Positions 47,830 through 59,797 of a stretch of 64,000 bases of DNA are shown here, one piece after another. Source of the stretch: Larix kaempferi (taxonomy: Eukaryota; Streptophyta; Pinopsida; Pinales; Pinaceae). The stretch spans positions 21,595,501 to 21,659,500 of the forward strand of contig BSBM01000753.1 in assembly GCA_027924585.1 (NCBI GenBank), in the 5' to 3' direction. Position 1 is the first letter of the stretch; each line of letters begins with the position of its first letter. Made by a program: the position numbers and the translations under genes. The notes under the pieces are model-generated. The model did no database searches, was not told where the DNA came from, and saw nothing but the letters and a program-made list of their open reading frames with translations.

Positions 47830-49957
47830 CTTTCTCCAATAATCCATCTTTAGAGAGCCTGTCAGCCCTTTCATTTTGTTCTCTGTAGATATGGATGAAC
47901 TTCACCTTTCAAAACTTTTGTACATAAAGATCAATCCTCTCACCTAGATTTTGCAATGAAGGAGTATGAAAGGTGATTTTGCTGTTCATTCTTTTTATCC
48001 ATAAATCATAATCCCCATATATTTTGAGGAATTCCACCTCGAGAAATTTGGCTTGTTGTAGAAGAAGGAGAAGTGCACATCCTTATGCTTGGTTGTTTGT
48101 CCCATTACCTCCGTTTGCTTGAAATAAAACTTCCTTCCCACTGTGGCTGATATAACCTCCTAAACCACATCCTTGATTTACATAGGCTCCATCGAAAAAT
48201 CCCACTGTATCACCTTCTCCATGGTTCATCAGCTTCATAACTCTCATTTTTGTTATCTTATCATGTCCCTGAAAAAACTTAAAGGTCGAAAGAATTTGAG
48301 CTGAGACAACAAAACTTGGGTAGTATTGATCTTCAAAAATCGCCATATTACGTGTTGTCCACACTTGCCAAACCACCAAAAAAGGTAGACTTCTAAAGTT
48401 TGTAAGCGCAGCTTCATTAAACCACTTCTTAAAAAAGTTTTCAAAGCTATTACCTTCCTTCGGCAGTCCCAACTGAAGAGCAATACTAACCTCAATCAAA
48501 ATCTGACGAATAAACAGACACCTTAAGAAAAGATGTCCTACATCTTCATCCGCCTCCCTACACAAACTACAACGGCTCGGTCCTTCCAAATGCCTTCTTT
48601 TTAAACTGTCCCAAGTGAGGACCTTATCATGTAGGATCAACCATAACAAGATCTTATTCTTGTGTGGCGCTAAAGTACTCCATAGCAGTTTTCCCCACTA
48701 GGGCTTATCCTCCATTTTGTGTTCAACTAATGCCTCGTATGCAGCTCGAACTGTGAACGAACCCCCGTCCTTAATTCCTTGCCATTTTAACAAATCTTGT
48801 TCCAACCCTATTCTAACAAAACCGTGCTTCAAGGAATCAATCCAATTGCTCCAAATCTCTCTCCATCTATCTGGAATCCTCAGGTCCTCCACTGAAAACC
48901 AATGCTAAGATAGACCCAAACCTAGCACAACCACATCTGCAAGGACTAATAACTCAATCTCCTGCAGAAAAATCAGAAAATCCAGTGGAAAAAAAGCTAA
49001 TTGCTTAACCCCCAGATAATTATCACAACCAATTCTAGCCGTCTTGCCATTACCAACCTTCCACACCAGATGTTCTTCCACTACAGGCATAGCTACTATA
49101 ATCGTTTTCCAGAACAAAGAGCCCCCACGACCATTCTTTCTCGGATTCCTCAACGAATCAATGATAGAACCATTGCCTAGATATTTATAACGCAGAATCA
49201 ACTGCCACTTTCCTTCTTTAGATATAAATAGCCATGCAGATTTAGAAGACAAAGCCTGTCCAAACAAGAACAAGTTTTTAAATCCCCAACCTCCAACCTC
49301 CTTTGGTCCGGAGATCGACTCTCAGGAAGTCCAATGAATCCCTCTGTCTTCTTTATCCTTCCAAAGAAACCTGAAGAAGAGTTTTCTGAGTGAATGAAGA
49401 ATACCCTGAGGCAACTTAGCATTAATCATCCAATAAACTGGTAATGCACAAATAACACTTTTAATCAGGACAACTTTACCACCCCTAGAGAGGTACCAGT
49501 TACACCAAAAGTGTATACGCCTCTCCACCTTATCAAGAAGCCACTGCTAGTCTTCAATGCCATAACCATTCGGTTTCAGGTGAAAACCCATATACTTAAA
49601 CCCCAAATAAAGTGAGCATATCTCCATAGGCAGTACCTCCAAAAAATCAAGTAAGTCGTCAGGGTCTAGGTTATTTATATAACAAGTTGATTTTTCAAGA
49701 TTCGCCTGCATACCAGTTGCCTTACAAAACAGCCAGAAAAGGTCTTTGACTTCCTGAGATTCAACATCAGAGTTACCCAGGAAAAGTAATGCATCGTCCA
49801 CATAGAATATGTGGGTAATCCGAGTAGTTCCAAAATAGAGTCCTTCAAACAAATTATTCGCCACTGCCTCCGAAATCATTCTACTCAATCTGTCCATCAC
49901 AAGCAGAAAAAGGTACAAGGATAATGGACATCCCTGATGAAGCCCACGAGCCGGCTT
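47830..49957 (-). pseudogene. LINE reverse transcriptase (C-terminal part), zf-RVT and RNase H, broken
   Basis: Reading leftward from 49957: KPARGLHQGCPLSLYLFLLV, THIFYVDDALLFLGNSD (catalytic YVDD kept), then thumb sequence (LSRGGKVVLIKSVICALPVY and FFRFLWKDKEDRGIHW). Next comes the zf-RVT region (DGGSFTVRAAYEAL; CSLCREADEDVGHLFLRC). RNase H follows with GFFDGAYVNQGCGLGGYIS, GTNNQA, and HIYREQNERADRLSKDGL. The frame is broken by several shifts and by stops: a stop follows NQA, where the family has its catalytic Glu, and another precedes KVKFIHIYRE. It cannot make a working product. Confidence 0.85.
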
Positions 49958-50808
49958 TGGTTAGCCCAGGGGGACGGGAACTCAGGCTTTTTTCATAAGA
50001 TGATAAATCATCGGAAACGGATTAATTCTATTTGGGAATTACAGGATAACAGTAGGGTGAAAATTGAAGGTTTTGAACGTCTGGCTGCGGGGGGTGTCGA
50101 TTTTTTCTCTTCCTTTTATAAAGAACCTGAAGGGTCTAATTTACTTGAGATGGTGGAAACGATTACTCTATTTGATCAACGGGTAACAGAGGAAGACTCT
50201 GCTGTTATGAATGTGTCGGTTACGTTGGACAAGCTCAAGTCATTTATATCCAAACTTAAAAAGGACAGGAGCCCCAGTCCTGATGGATGGACTTCAGAGT
50301 TCTATCTAGCTTTTTTTGAGCTGATAAAGCTGGATTTGCTAAGGGTGGTGGAATGGAATAGAACTTCGGGGTTTTAAAAACCTTGTATTAATTCTACCTT
50401 TATTGTACTCATACCTAAAGTGAACGAGCCCAAATCCTTTGGAGATTTTAGGCCGATCTCACTATGCAATGCTTTATATAAGATCATCTCAAAATTGATT
50501 GCTGAGAGGCTTAAACCTATCCTGGCCAGACATATCATTCAAGAACAATATGGATTCTTACCGGATAGGAGCATACATGAGGCTACCGGTTGTGCGCAGG
50601 AAATCATTCACTCGATATAGACTGGTAAGATCCCGACCAAAGTGCTGAAGGTGGATTTGTCAAAGCTTATGACCGAACGTGCTGGCATTACCTCAGATTG
50701 GTACTTATCCACATTGGTTGTGGACTTACGGTGGTAAATTGGATATGGTCTTGTTTAACAACTGTCAATTTTGCAGTTCTGATCAACGGATCTGCTTCTA
50801 GTTTTTTC
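49949..50808 (+). pseudogene. LINE reverse transcriptase (N-terminal part), inverted segment
   Basis: The plus strand reads SRLWLAQGDGNSGFFHKMIN, KLKKDRSPSPDGWTSEFY, FIVLIPKVNEPKSFGDFRPI and SLCNALYKIISKLIAERLKP. KVDLSK, AYDRTCWHYLRLVLIHI and LTTVNFAVLINGSASSFF follow. These are RT blocks up to the point where KPARGL begins on the opposite strand at 49957. A one-base shift near 50378, a TAG at 50618 and a shift near 50668 break the frame. Confidence 0.85.
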
Positions 50809-50825
50809 AATTTTAATTGGATTCT
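50809..50825. repeat. LINE target-site duplication, right (17 bp)
   Basis: Exact copy of 47518-47534, directly after the end of the inverted RT segment. Confidence 0.9.
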
Positions 50826-53265
50826 ATAAGAAGAAAACACATATGGAAACCATGGCTATATTATTTAATTGTCCCACTTTTCTTTGGGTTTTGATGTTTT
50901 AAATCATTTTTGAAGCTTCAAAAACAATATAATTTTTTTTCTTAAAACAAAGTAAAAATATGCTTTTTGATATTCATATTAAAATCAAAGAGAGAAATAT
51001 TCTATAGAATAAAATTTGCTCTCTTGTAACAACATATGCAAGATGTCCACTATCTTAGAAAATCACAAACTATGATAGAACAATTCTATACAATCCATAC
51101 AACAACCATCAACCTTGCTTATACATCAACCAAAAATCAGATCCAACCAATAGGACTACAATGAATCTATAACATTGTTAGTATATATAGAAGGAGCCAT
51201 TACAAATCATTAAATTTTCCAGATGTTCCTCATAAAACAAGAGACCTTCCAACACTAGCTTTTTTAGATAAAAATAAGGTTGAGAATTTAGCTCTTTGTA
51301 TATGTGCTAGAAAGTAATGAGGCTGAAAAAAAGAGATCATATTTTTATACTTTGAAGTTCGAAACCCAGTTAATAATAATTTTGGAATCTCTCATTCTTT
51401 GCAAAGACGTGATACCTATATGAGTACCAAACTTTGATAAAGTCCATAAGCCATCTATTCTGCTCTAATGTTAATGTGAGAGATTATCAAGTATAAAACC
51501 ATTATTATAGAAATCATTTTGTTTATTTTTTATTTAGTTAATGTTATCACATAACATAACCTATGTAACTTTATGTTACTAAAAATAATCCCTCTCCATA
51601 CTTAATAAAGTTAGCTTTAAACATATTTATAATAATTATTATTTATTTAATATTATTATAATCCATAAAGTGTTTCGGAAACTAAGCCTTAAAAAAACTA
51701 AACTTTTCATTATGTAATTTTAATCATGTTTTCTAATTCATTATATATTTTTCTATGTATATGTAACCTTGGAGAAAATGGCCCACGTTCCCTAAAATGA
51801 AATGGATACACGTCCCTCGAGAAGATGGCCCTTCCTTCGCATGAGGGAAAGAGAAATGCCCTCAAGATGTCTTATCTAAACTTTGAAAATCCACCCATTA
51901 AGCTCATGATTGGGATATATCTATCTTTCCCAAGTACGTTGGATGGGTTAACAAGTGTACATCATGGTAAAGCTCACAATTACCAAATTTGTAAGCAATC
52001 ATGGCATGCCAAGTTTTCAAAGATAATGTAATATTTAAAGGTGTTAGATATAATTTTCAATAATGTTAATATATATAGATGATTATGAAAACACTTTTAT
52101 GTTATTTATAAATATATTTTTTCAAATTTAAAATAAAAAATTAGTTCAGAGAATTAATTTTCTAGTAGATTTTTTTAATTATTTGAAATAAATTTTTAAA
52201 ATTCAAGTTTTTAAAAGAAAATATTGTTACAATTTTAAATAAATACATCATTAATCATGATAAGTTTATGAAAACCAATGAAGTTACACATAATCACTTA
52301 TAATATTGCTAGATGTTCTCTATCTATATATAACGATTATTTATTTTTTATATTCTCAATTCTTATTTCGATTGCCTAATTAACAAGATTACTAGAATAG
52401 AAGAGGAGTGGTATTGTATAATGCGGAGATGGAGGACATGTATATTTTTTATGGCAATTACCTTTTGAGTTAACACATGTTGGGCATGCACAATTGATGG
52501 AATGGAAATTTATACCACCATCACTCATACCATAATGCCTCTCTCACCATTTTGGCGTGGGTTCACGGGGGTGGTGTTGTATAAATTGGGACATCTTAAT
52601 TCCTTCCTTGTCACTTTGATGTGGAATTTATTAAAGGGTATATGTAAACATCTCTCAAATTAATGCATGCCTATGCACAATCAACAACAAGTTGGGGAAT
52701 TATACAATCGGTGTATATACCTTAATGCTTCCTCATTGGTTTAAAGCGAGAGTTATAGGAGTGTACTATGGTTATGGTGTAGAAAGAATGTGGGTTTAAT
52801 TGGTTGGACATTTGGTAATATTTACTTTAACCTATCTACATATCAATATTTCTCATGCAAGCTCAAGTGTTTAGAAACGCGTTGCCTCGAGTCAAAGCAC
52901 GATATGGATGTCCAACTCTAGGTTAACTTTTTTCGGATTTTGATATAGAGCATTGGCATCTCACATGGAAATGGACAATATTTAGAGTGGGTTTGCATTG
53001 GTCTCAGGTATGCCTAGAAGCTTTTGTATTCCCTAACGCAAATTTGGGTGGCCTTTTGCACATAGTTCTAGTAATTGTGGTTTTGGTTTTGGTTCTAGCT
53101 CTACTTCTAGGTGGAGTGTTGTATTTGGTTTTGGTTCTACCAATTTAAAAGATGGTGCACTACCATTACTAAAGTGGTTATATTATGTTCTCTGCAAATT
53201 CGAGGATCCGTGGAGGGGTTTAAAGAGGTGCAAAAATGATATTGCAGTGTCTCATTACAACAATG

Positions 53266-53445
53266 TAAATATTATATTATGAACGGGGTGAAAGTCTAAA
53301 ATGAAGAGTATAAATATTATATTATGAAAGGGGTGAAAGTTTGAAATGAAGAGTGTAAATATTATACTATGAAAGAGGTGGAAGTATGAAATGAAGAGTG
53401 TAAATATTATATTATGAAAGGGGTGAAAGTATGAAATGAAGAGTT
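53266..53445. repeat. 45-bp minisatellite, four copies
   Basis: AATATTATATTATGAAAGGG + GTGAAAGTATGAAATGAAGAG repeats four times at ~45 bp with a few differences per copy. Confidence 0.9.
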
Positions 53446-53767
53446 TAAGGATTTATTTGTTATGAAAATTAATATATACTTATGGGTATTTAAAGTTTTT
53501 TTAGTAGATTAAGGTTTTGTAACTGTGAATATAATACAGTACTTAGCTTCTATTAATAAAAAATATAGCAAGCCCTTAAGGGTGTAGACTAAGTGACATT
53601 AGAGTGTATTGTTAATTCACTCCTTGTGACGTTACAGATTCAAACATTGACTAGTTCGTGCCCCATGTTGGGGAGTTGAGTGGGTGCACCTAGGGATATA
53701 GTGGTAGCAGATGAGAATCAACCTTGTAACACGCGAGTATAAACCCTGTGCTAGTTGTCGATTCCCC

Positions 53768-53797
53768 TAGTAAAAATAATAATAATAATAATAATAA
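53768..53797. repeat. AAT microsatellite
   Basis: About nine AAT/ATA triplets in a row. Confidence 0.8.
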
Positions 53798-54932
53798 ACA
53801 ATAAACTTATTATAAAGTACATATATAAATTTTTATTGGAAAATAAAATATATACAATTTAATGTTGTTAATAGTGTCACCAATAATCAAATGTATATAT
53901 ATGGTTTTATATTAAATAATAAAACAAATATCATTAATTGAATGATTAATGGTAAAGAAAGTGTTAAAAATATGCAACAAAATTCAACCATCAAAATATA
54001 TGTTCGTAACTAAAAGTAATGTCTTATATTTCAAGAAATGATGAACATTTTGAACTACAATTCCTTAATCATATATGTGAAGAATAAAAATATTGTTATA
54101 AAATCATTTATCATATTTTCTCTCCCTTTCTACTTGATTATGTTCTTTAATATTGGTTTTTGTAAGGTGTTCTAAAAGCTAAGTCTTTAAATATTTGACA
54201 ATAAGATATTCATTAATATTAAGCAAATTTAAAATCTAAACATATTAATAGTGTAACAATTTTAACTAAATTTAAAACTTAAATATATGATCATTTATTT
54301 ATCATAATATTCATATTTATTTTTAAAAAAATTATTAATTATTTTATTTTTACATGGATTTCATTGAAAACAAAATCAAAGATCCATTATGTTGAACGTG
54401 GTTGTTTGATATTGATCATTATGTTAAACTTAACATAAGAAGGCTCTAACATAAAATAAGAACTTATTTTAATCTGTTTGAAGTCATAAAAATTGCACCA
54501 TGCTAGATTTATGTCTATTACACTTAATTGTCATACTTGAATATCATGGTGTTCCTTAGTCCTAAAACTTAAAAAATGGGATATATAAATGTTAAGATGT
54601 AATAAACCAGATTTTATAGAGCAAAACAAGAAATATTAGACAATAGAAAGATTAATATAACAGGAAATAAGTTTTGTATTATAAAAATAACTTTGTGAAG
54701 CAATGTGCACGGACCTCTTGAGGTAGGGTGACCTTTCACTTGAGTAGAGATCCATTATAATAATTCTTGACAAGGTCAAATAATTAACAAGTACTAACTT
54801 CCTAGTGGGTCTTAATTAATAAATAGACCATTTTTACAATGATTGATGAACACTAACTTACTTGGCCTTATTTCAAAGAGATATTTGTATGCAATGTATG
54901 ACTAAATCCTAAAGTAAAGTGGGTTAGGGTAG

Positions 54933-55327
54933 TGTTAGGAACCCATGTCAACCCTTCCCTTTAATTTGTTAGTATATTGCTTTTTGATGCATATGTTTTG
55001 TAAGTCATCCCGTGAGTATATTGTATTATCCCACATAGTTAGTATATTGTTGTTGGAAACATATGCTTTGTAAGTCGTCCCGTGAGTATATTTTATTATC
55101 CCACATTCATGGGGAGTAATAGTTGTTTAGCTTAGACTTAGTATATAAATACGTGTTGAGGCTAGTGAAGGCATCCACGAGTTATTTGTAGTGAGCTTGC
55201 TCAAAGGAGGTTGTCCCCTCGAAGTGGCCTGCGATCAATAAATCTCTTCTGTGTTCTGATATTTCTGATATATCGTGCATTTTCATCATTTAATTGTTGT
55301 AGGTTCCTCACAAGTAGGACCCTAACA
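54933..55327 (-). repeat. 3' LTR of Ty3/gypsy element (395 bp)
   Basis: On the minus strand it starts TGTTAGGGTCCTAC (55327 downward) and ends TTCCTAACA at 54933, giving the TG...CA ends of an LTR with inverted TGTTAGG/CCTAACA. A polypurine tract lies just before its start. It contains a ~62-bp internal duplication (ATGYTTTGTAAGTCRTCCCG at about 54990 and 55060). Confidence 0.75.
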
Positions 55328-55330
55328 TGA

Positions 55331-55341
55331 CCTTCCCCTTC
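55331..55341 (-). other. Polypurine tract of the gypsy element
   Basis: GAAGGGGAAGG on the minus strand, three bases before the LTR start. It overlaps the end of the polyprotein frame (NVAFEGEGH), as is usual in plant gypsy elements. Confidence 0.7.
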
Positions 55342-55893
55342 AAAAGCAACATTGTCCTCAACATTGAAGGTGTGGAAATTGTTGTAAAATGTTTATTGGT
55401 TCCCAAGTGGAAGCTTTTGACATCATAGCTTTCCATTGGATAAAAAATTATTTGATTGTGGGCCTATGCAATTGTTGTTCCCTAGAAGCAAAGATTGTTG
55501 TTGGTTGGAGCAAATGTAACCTTCTTCATCCAATTAAGGTGAGTTTATATACAATTTAAAATTAGACACTGCCACTATTTTGAGGCAAGGAACATGGAAT
55601 ATAGGGTGAATCTTGTATTGGTATGGAAAACAAATCTTTTAGGCCACCTGCCCAATGCGTTGGATGATGGTGTAGGGCACAAAAAACTTTGAAGTGAGCT
55701 TATGGTGGAGATGCATCTTGAGGGATGTTTGTTTATAAGGTTGTATTCAAAGAAACATGTGATCCCCTACCTCAAAGGAGTGCTCGACCCGATGTTGATT
55801 TGCTTGTTTTTTCATTCTATTTTGATCCATAACCAGAATGTATTTAATGATGTAGAGAATATCTTTTCTAGTACAAGGTGTGTTATCCATTGC

Positions 55894-56780
55894 CTAAACC
55901 CTAGAGGTATTTGGTACAAAGGAAATTATTAATAAGGGATTTTGGACATACATCACTTCATATTGTGTCATGTTGGTGGAGCCATGATAAGTGGTATTAT
56001 ATATCCATTCGATCAAGGGGATCCATTTCACCCAGTAGTGTGGAATATCCAATGCAAAGCATTGCAAGTAGATTTCCAAACATTTATTGACTGCTTCTGT
56101 GTGACCATCTATTTTGGGGTGATATGATGTGTTGATATTCAACATAATGCCTTGAAGTTTAAAGAAATCCCACCAAAATTTATTGGTAAAAGTGGGGTAA
56201 TGATCAAATATAATAGAAGTGGACATGCCATGGAGCTTAAAAATTTATCCATGAAGACTTGTTCCACCAGTGAGGACATAAAAATTGGTGGTAAGGCACA
56301 AAAGTGGGCATATTAGGTTAGACAATCGACGATCACAATCGATGATCACCATAATGAATTTTGTATTTCCTACCTTAAGAAGGCCCATAATGGAATCCAT
56401 AGATATGTCTGTCCAGACATGGTTGGGAATGAGAAGTGGTTGCAAAGCACCCGATGACTTTGTGTTTTCTCCCTTATGTCATTGGCAAGTGTCGTAGGCT
56501 GCAACAAAGTTGTAGACATATTTTTTCATGCCTTCCCAAAAGAAGGAGCACTTAATTATTTCATAAGCTTTATGAAATCATGAGTGTCTTGCTTTGGGTG
56601 ATGAATGTAATTCCTTTAATATTCCTGATTTCAAGGCCGAATCAGAGTTGAGAAACATGTTTTCCTTATACCTCAATATATTTTGGTTCCATGTATACTT
56701 GGATAGAGGGTTCGAGTCTTCTTGTAGCCATTTGATGAGGTGTCTAACTATGCCTTGGGCCAAAAATTCATGTCGTGCTT
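55894..56780 (-). pseudogene. Gypsy integrase region
   Basis: The H2C2 zinc-binding part (LKELHSSPKARHSGF; AAYDTCQ) is followed by the core: WTDISMDSIMGLLKVGNTKF with the first catalytic Asp, IIFDHYPTFTNKFWWDFFKL with the second Asp region, and NTSYHPKIDGHTEAVNKCLE carrying the Glu. WIPLIEWIYNTTYHGSTNMT follows. The domain order is intact, but several stops break it into pieces (56763-56578, 56445-56245, 56226-55894). This enzyme inserts element DNA into the host genome. Confidence 0.85.
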
Positions 56781-56849
56781 CATTGAGCCATCTTAGGACA
56801 CGTAATTAGGATAAAGTGAAGATGGAATCATCCTCTTCAAATTGTCTAG

Positions 56850-58282
56850 AAAAAGCATCTACCACCACATTGTCATGAACTTTCTTATATATGATCTCAT
56901 AATCATAACCCAACACCTTAGTGACCCATTTAGGTTGCTATGGAGAGGTAAATCACTATTCCAAGAAATACTTGAGACTATGATGGTCGATCTTGGTCTA
57001 ACACTATCACCCAATTAAATATGGTCACCATATCTCTACTGCTTGAAGGATAACCATCATTTATTTCTCATAGGTGGATTTGTTAATGTTTTAATTGTAG
57101 AGCTTCTTATTGGTTAAGGTCAATGGGAATTTCTCTTGTAGTATCACTACTTCCAGGCCATGACTAGAGGTATCACATTCTAATATGAATGTATTAAATA
57201 AATATGACATTGATAACACCGGTGTAGTACACATAGCCTCCTTTGGGGTGAAGAAGGCATGCTCCGCTACCTCCCTCTAGGAGAAATAATTATTTTTGAT
57301 AAATGTCATGAGAGGAGTTGCAATATTCCCATAGTTTGGCACAAACTTATGGTAGTAGCTTGTAAATTCGAGGAATCCTCTCAATATCTTGAGAGTTTTG
57401 GATTGGGGAAATTTCTTCATAGCTTCCAATTTCTTGGGATCCACACTTACCCCATCCTAACTCGCAATATGGCCCAAGTATTTAACTTTAGTCACCCCAA
57501 AAGAAAATTTGGACTGTTTCACAAATAACTATTGGTCCTGTAATAATTGCAAGGCATGAGCAACATGTTGGAGGTGTCTTTCCCAGGTGGGGTTGTAAAC
57601 CAAGATATCATTGAAGAAAACAAAGAAAAAATGATGGAGGAAGGGGAAGACGATCTTATCCATGAGGCTCTAAAAAGTGGAGAGGGAATTGTAGAGACCA
57701 AAGGGCATGACCAAAAAATCATAATGACCCTCATGAGTGTGAAAGGTAGTCCTAGGTATATCCTCCTCTTTCATCTGGATTTGATGGTAGCCTAAGAGAA
57801 GGTCAAGTTTGGTGAAGGATTTGGTGCCATGTAACTCGTCTAAGAGATCATCAATGCTAGGATTGGGGAATTTATATTTGATGGTTAATTTCTTAAGAGC
57901 CTTGAAATTAGGACACATGTGCCAATATCCTTAATTTTTTGAGGACCATAACCTTAGGAGAAGAATAAGGGCTTGTGCTAGGACGAATAACACTAACCTC
58001 TAATAATTCTCGAATGATTTCTTTAATTTCATTATTCTCATGTGCAAAAGGGTGGTGGTAAGGGTAGACATTGGGGGGCTGACTGTATGGAATTAAAAGA
58101 ATGACATGGTCATGTTCCCCACGGGATGGAGGTAAACCTTTGGGTTCCTCACAAGCCTGTTGATATTGGGTGAGAACCTTTTGCAAATCAAAGCGAATAT
58201 CTGGTGTGGGAATTTCCATAACTTGAATGGCATGGAACTGAGCAATGAAACCTAAGTCGCTTTTCTTCAATAATTTCTCCAT
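56850..58282 (-). pseudogene. Gypsy reverse transcriptase and RNase H
   Basis: 58282-57908 holds the linker and RT start (PPNVYPYHHPFAHENNEIKE, SVIRPSTSPYSSPKVMVLKK). 57918-57670 has [40 protein letters not shown] and [15 protein letters not shown]. The catalytic block near 57612 reads FFNDILVY where the family has FFDDILVY, so the first Asp of the pair is Asn. RNase H follows around 57200 (FILECDTSSHGLEVVILQE). Stops and a shift near 57908 separate the parts. Confidence 0.85.
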
Positions 58283-58486
58283 ATGGTGGGATAAGGTAAC
58301 TTCTAAAGAACTAGGTGTAATACCTTAGAGGTGATATGTGTGGTTGGATTGAGTAAATTTGAGAGAGAGTTCCTTGAAATCCATTGTGACAGGACTCAGA
58401 GTCTTGGTCCATTGGACCCCCAAAACCATATTGCAACCACCCACGTCAGTAGAAAACATATGGGTTTTGAGATGGTAGTCTCCCAT

Positions 58487-58792
58487 CTAAAGTTTTACAT
58501 TTTCACAATGGCCACCACATTTCACTGTACACCCATTGGCTATCATAACTTGGAAATTGGATATGGGGTGGATATAGTAATGGGTTTCTTCAACCACATG
58601 TCGATAAATGAAATTATTGGTGCTTCCATTGTCAATCAATATGATGAATTTTTTGTGCTTCATGTAGCTAATCAATTTTAGTGTTTGAGGTGTGGAAAAC
58701 CCTGATAAAACAAGGAGTGAAATTTGGGCCGATTGCTCCTTAAGAACTAGCATATCAAGAGCATCTTCAAGGGGTGGCATATTATCCTCCAC
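58487..58792 (-). pseudogene. Gypsy aspartic protease region
   Basis: The 101-codon frame has FIILIDNGSTNNFIYRHVVE, the retropepsin-like active site; the family usually has D-S/T-G-S/T and here it is D-N-G-S. A zinc-knuckle-like CCNCDEEYFIGNNCKEHKLF lies upstream near 58860-58925. The rest is the protease-to-RT linker. Confidence 0.75.
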
Positions 58793-59099
58793 TTATGGTT
58801 CATCCAAAGTTTCCAGGGTGTTTTCCTTCGGGGAATCATGGGGAGTTTCCTCGATCTAGAATAATTTATGTTCTTTGCAATTATTCCCTATGAAATATTC
58901 TTCATCACAATTACAACAAAGGTGGAGGAACCAATGCTCAGCCATGGAATCTAGGGTCAACTTGTGGAGTCAGAACAGCGGGGAGGTGGAGTTGTTGGGA
59001 GTAGAATCCATAGGAGACATTGTATGAGTGAGAAATGAAGGGTGCTTGGGTTGGGCATTGATCACCAATTCATCTTCGTGAGTTGTATCACAAGCTTAC

Positions 59100-59760
59100 A
59101 ACCAAGTGGATGGATGCCACAAGTACATGTGCATGAATTACCTCTTTGAGTCCAGTGCTGAAACATTCTTGATAAAAATAATCAAAGAGGCTTGATGTAC
59201 GAATTTCCAATTGCTCAAAAGATGTAATATATTCCATAATAGGCATGTCGGTCTAGTGCAATCTTGTCAACTTGCACAAATAGTGAGTGTCATGGTCAAA
59301 ACACTCATGAAGGATATTCACAAATCAGATCTAAGGTACATAATGACGATAAGATTTATGGTACTATTGCCACCATTTCTATCTCAAAATGCAAACATAA
59401 AACCCCAGTTTTCAACTTTTGAAGATCATCTTTAATGCCATGGAGAGAAAAATAATGTTTTGTTTGGGTCACCCATCCCAGGGTTCATATCCATCAAATT
59501 TGAACATGTCAATCTTCGAAAAGAGGTTCCATGAAGTTTTATCCTTAAACGAGTGATGTTGGTTTTTCGGGAATATAGGGTGAGAGCCATGGTCTTTACT
59601 GACCACAACTTCATTAGTTGTATTATCAAATGGTTGAGAATATCTGACATGTTGGGTAATAGCAGTCAGCCAACAGTCATGGTTGGTTAGGGTGTTAGTG
59701 TTTTCAGTCACTTTGACGGTGAGTTATTTGAACTTTTGGTTGAACTTTTTCTTTATTGAA
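59100..59760 (-). pseudogene. Gypsy gag region, fragmentary
   Basis: Frames at 59711-59469 and 59650-59432 contain KTSWNLFSKIDMFKFDGYEP and DPNKTLFF, matching the start of plant gypsy gag (KLDFPKFDG.DP..W). A frameshift near 59470 divides it. The remaining gag to the zinc knuckle is broken by stops. Confidence 0.6.
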
Positions 59761-59797
59761 CTTTATTGACATGAGTAAACAATATTGGAGTCCCATG

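Larger units (their letters stand above)
47535..50808 (-). mobile_element. L1-type LINE, 5'-truncated with 5' inversion
   Basis: The element is a minus-strand insertion with a poly(A) tail at the left, 17-bp target duplications and no LTRs. The downstream half reads on the minus strand, and the upstream part of the reverse transcriptase reads on the plus strand. The endonuclease domain and ORF1 are missing by 5' truncation. A 63-bp duplication (GGATATATGTYTAATATAAA) lies at 47671-47795. Domain order and the tail match plant L1-clade LINEs with an RNase H domain. Confidence 0.9.
50826..54932. other. No recognised gene
   Basis: AT-rich spacer. The 68-codon ORF at 51825-52031 shows no motif. 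A minisatellite lies at 53266-53445 and an AAT run at 53768-53797. Text at 53640-53770 (GGGGAGTTGAGTGGGTGCAC...) is GC-richer and may be a transposon end. Confidence 0.5.
55342..59790 (-). mobile_element. Ty3/gypsy LTR retrotransposon body, decayed, 5' LTR missing
   Basis: Right to left on the minus strand the order is gag, zinc knuckle, protease, reverse transcriptase, RNase H, integrase: the gypsy order (integrase last). The end of the polyprotein reads IEDNVAFEGEG, a common gypsy ending. Only the 3' LTR is present; at ~59790 the element meets a broken MES gene, so its 5' LTR and leader have been lost. Many stops and shifts make it inactive. Confidence 0.85.
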
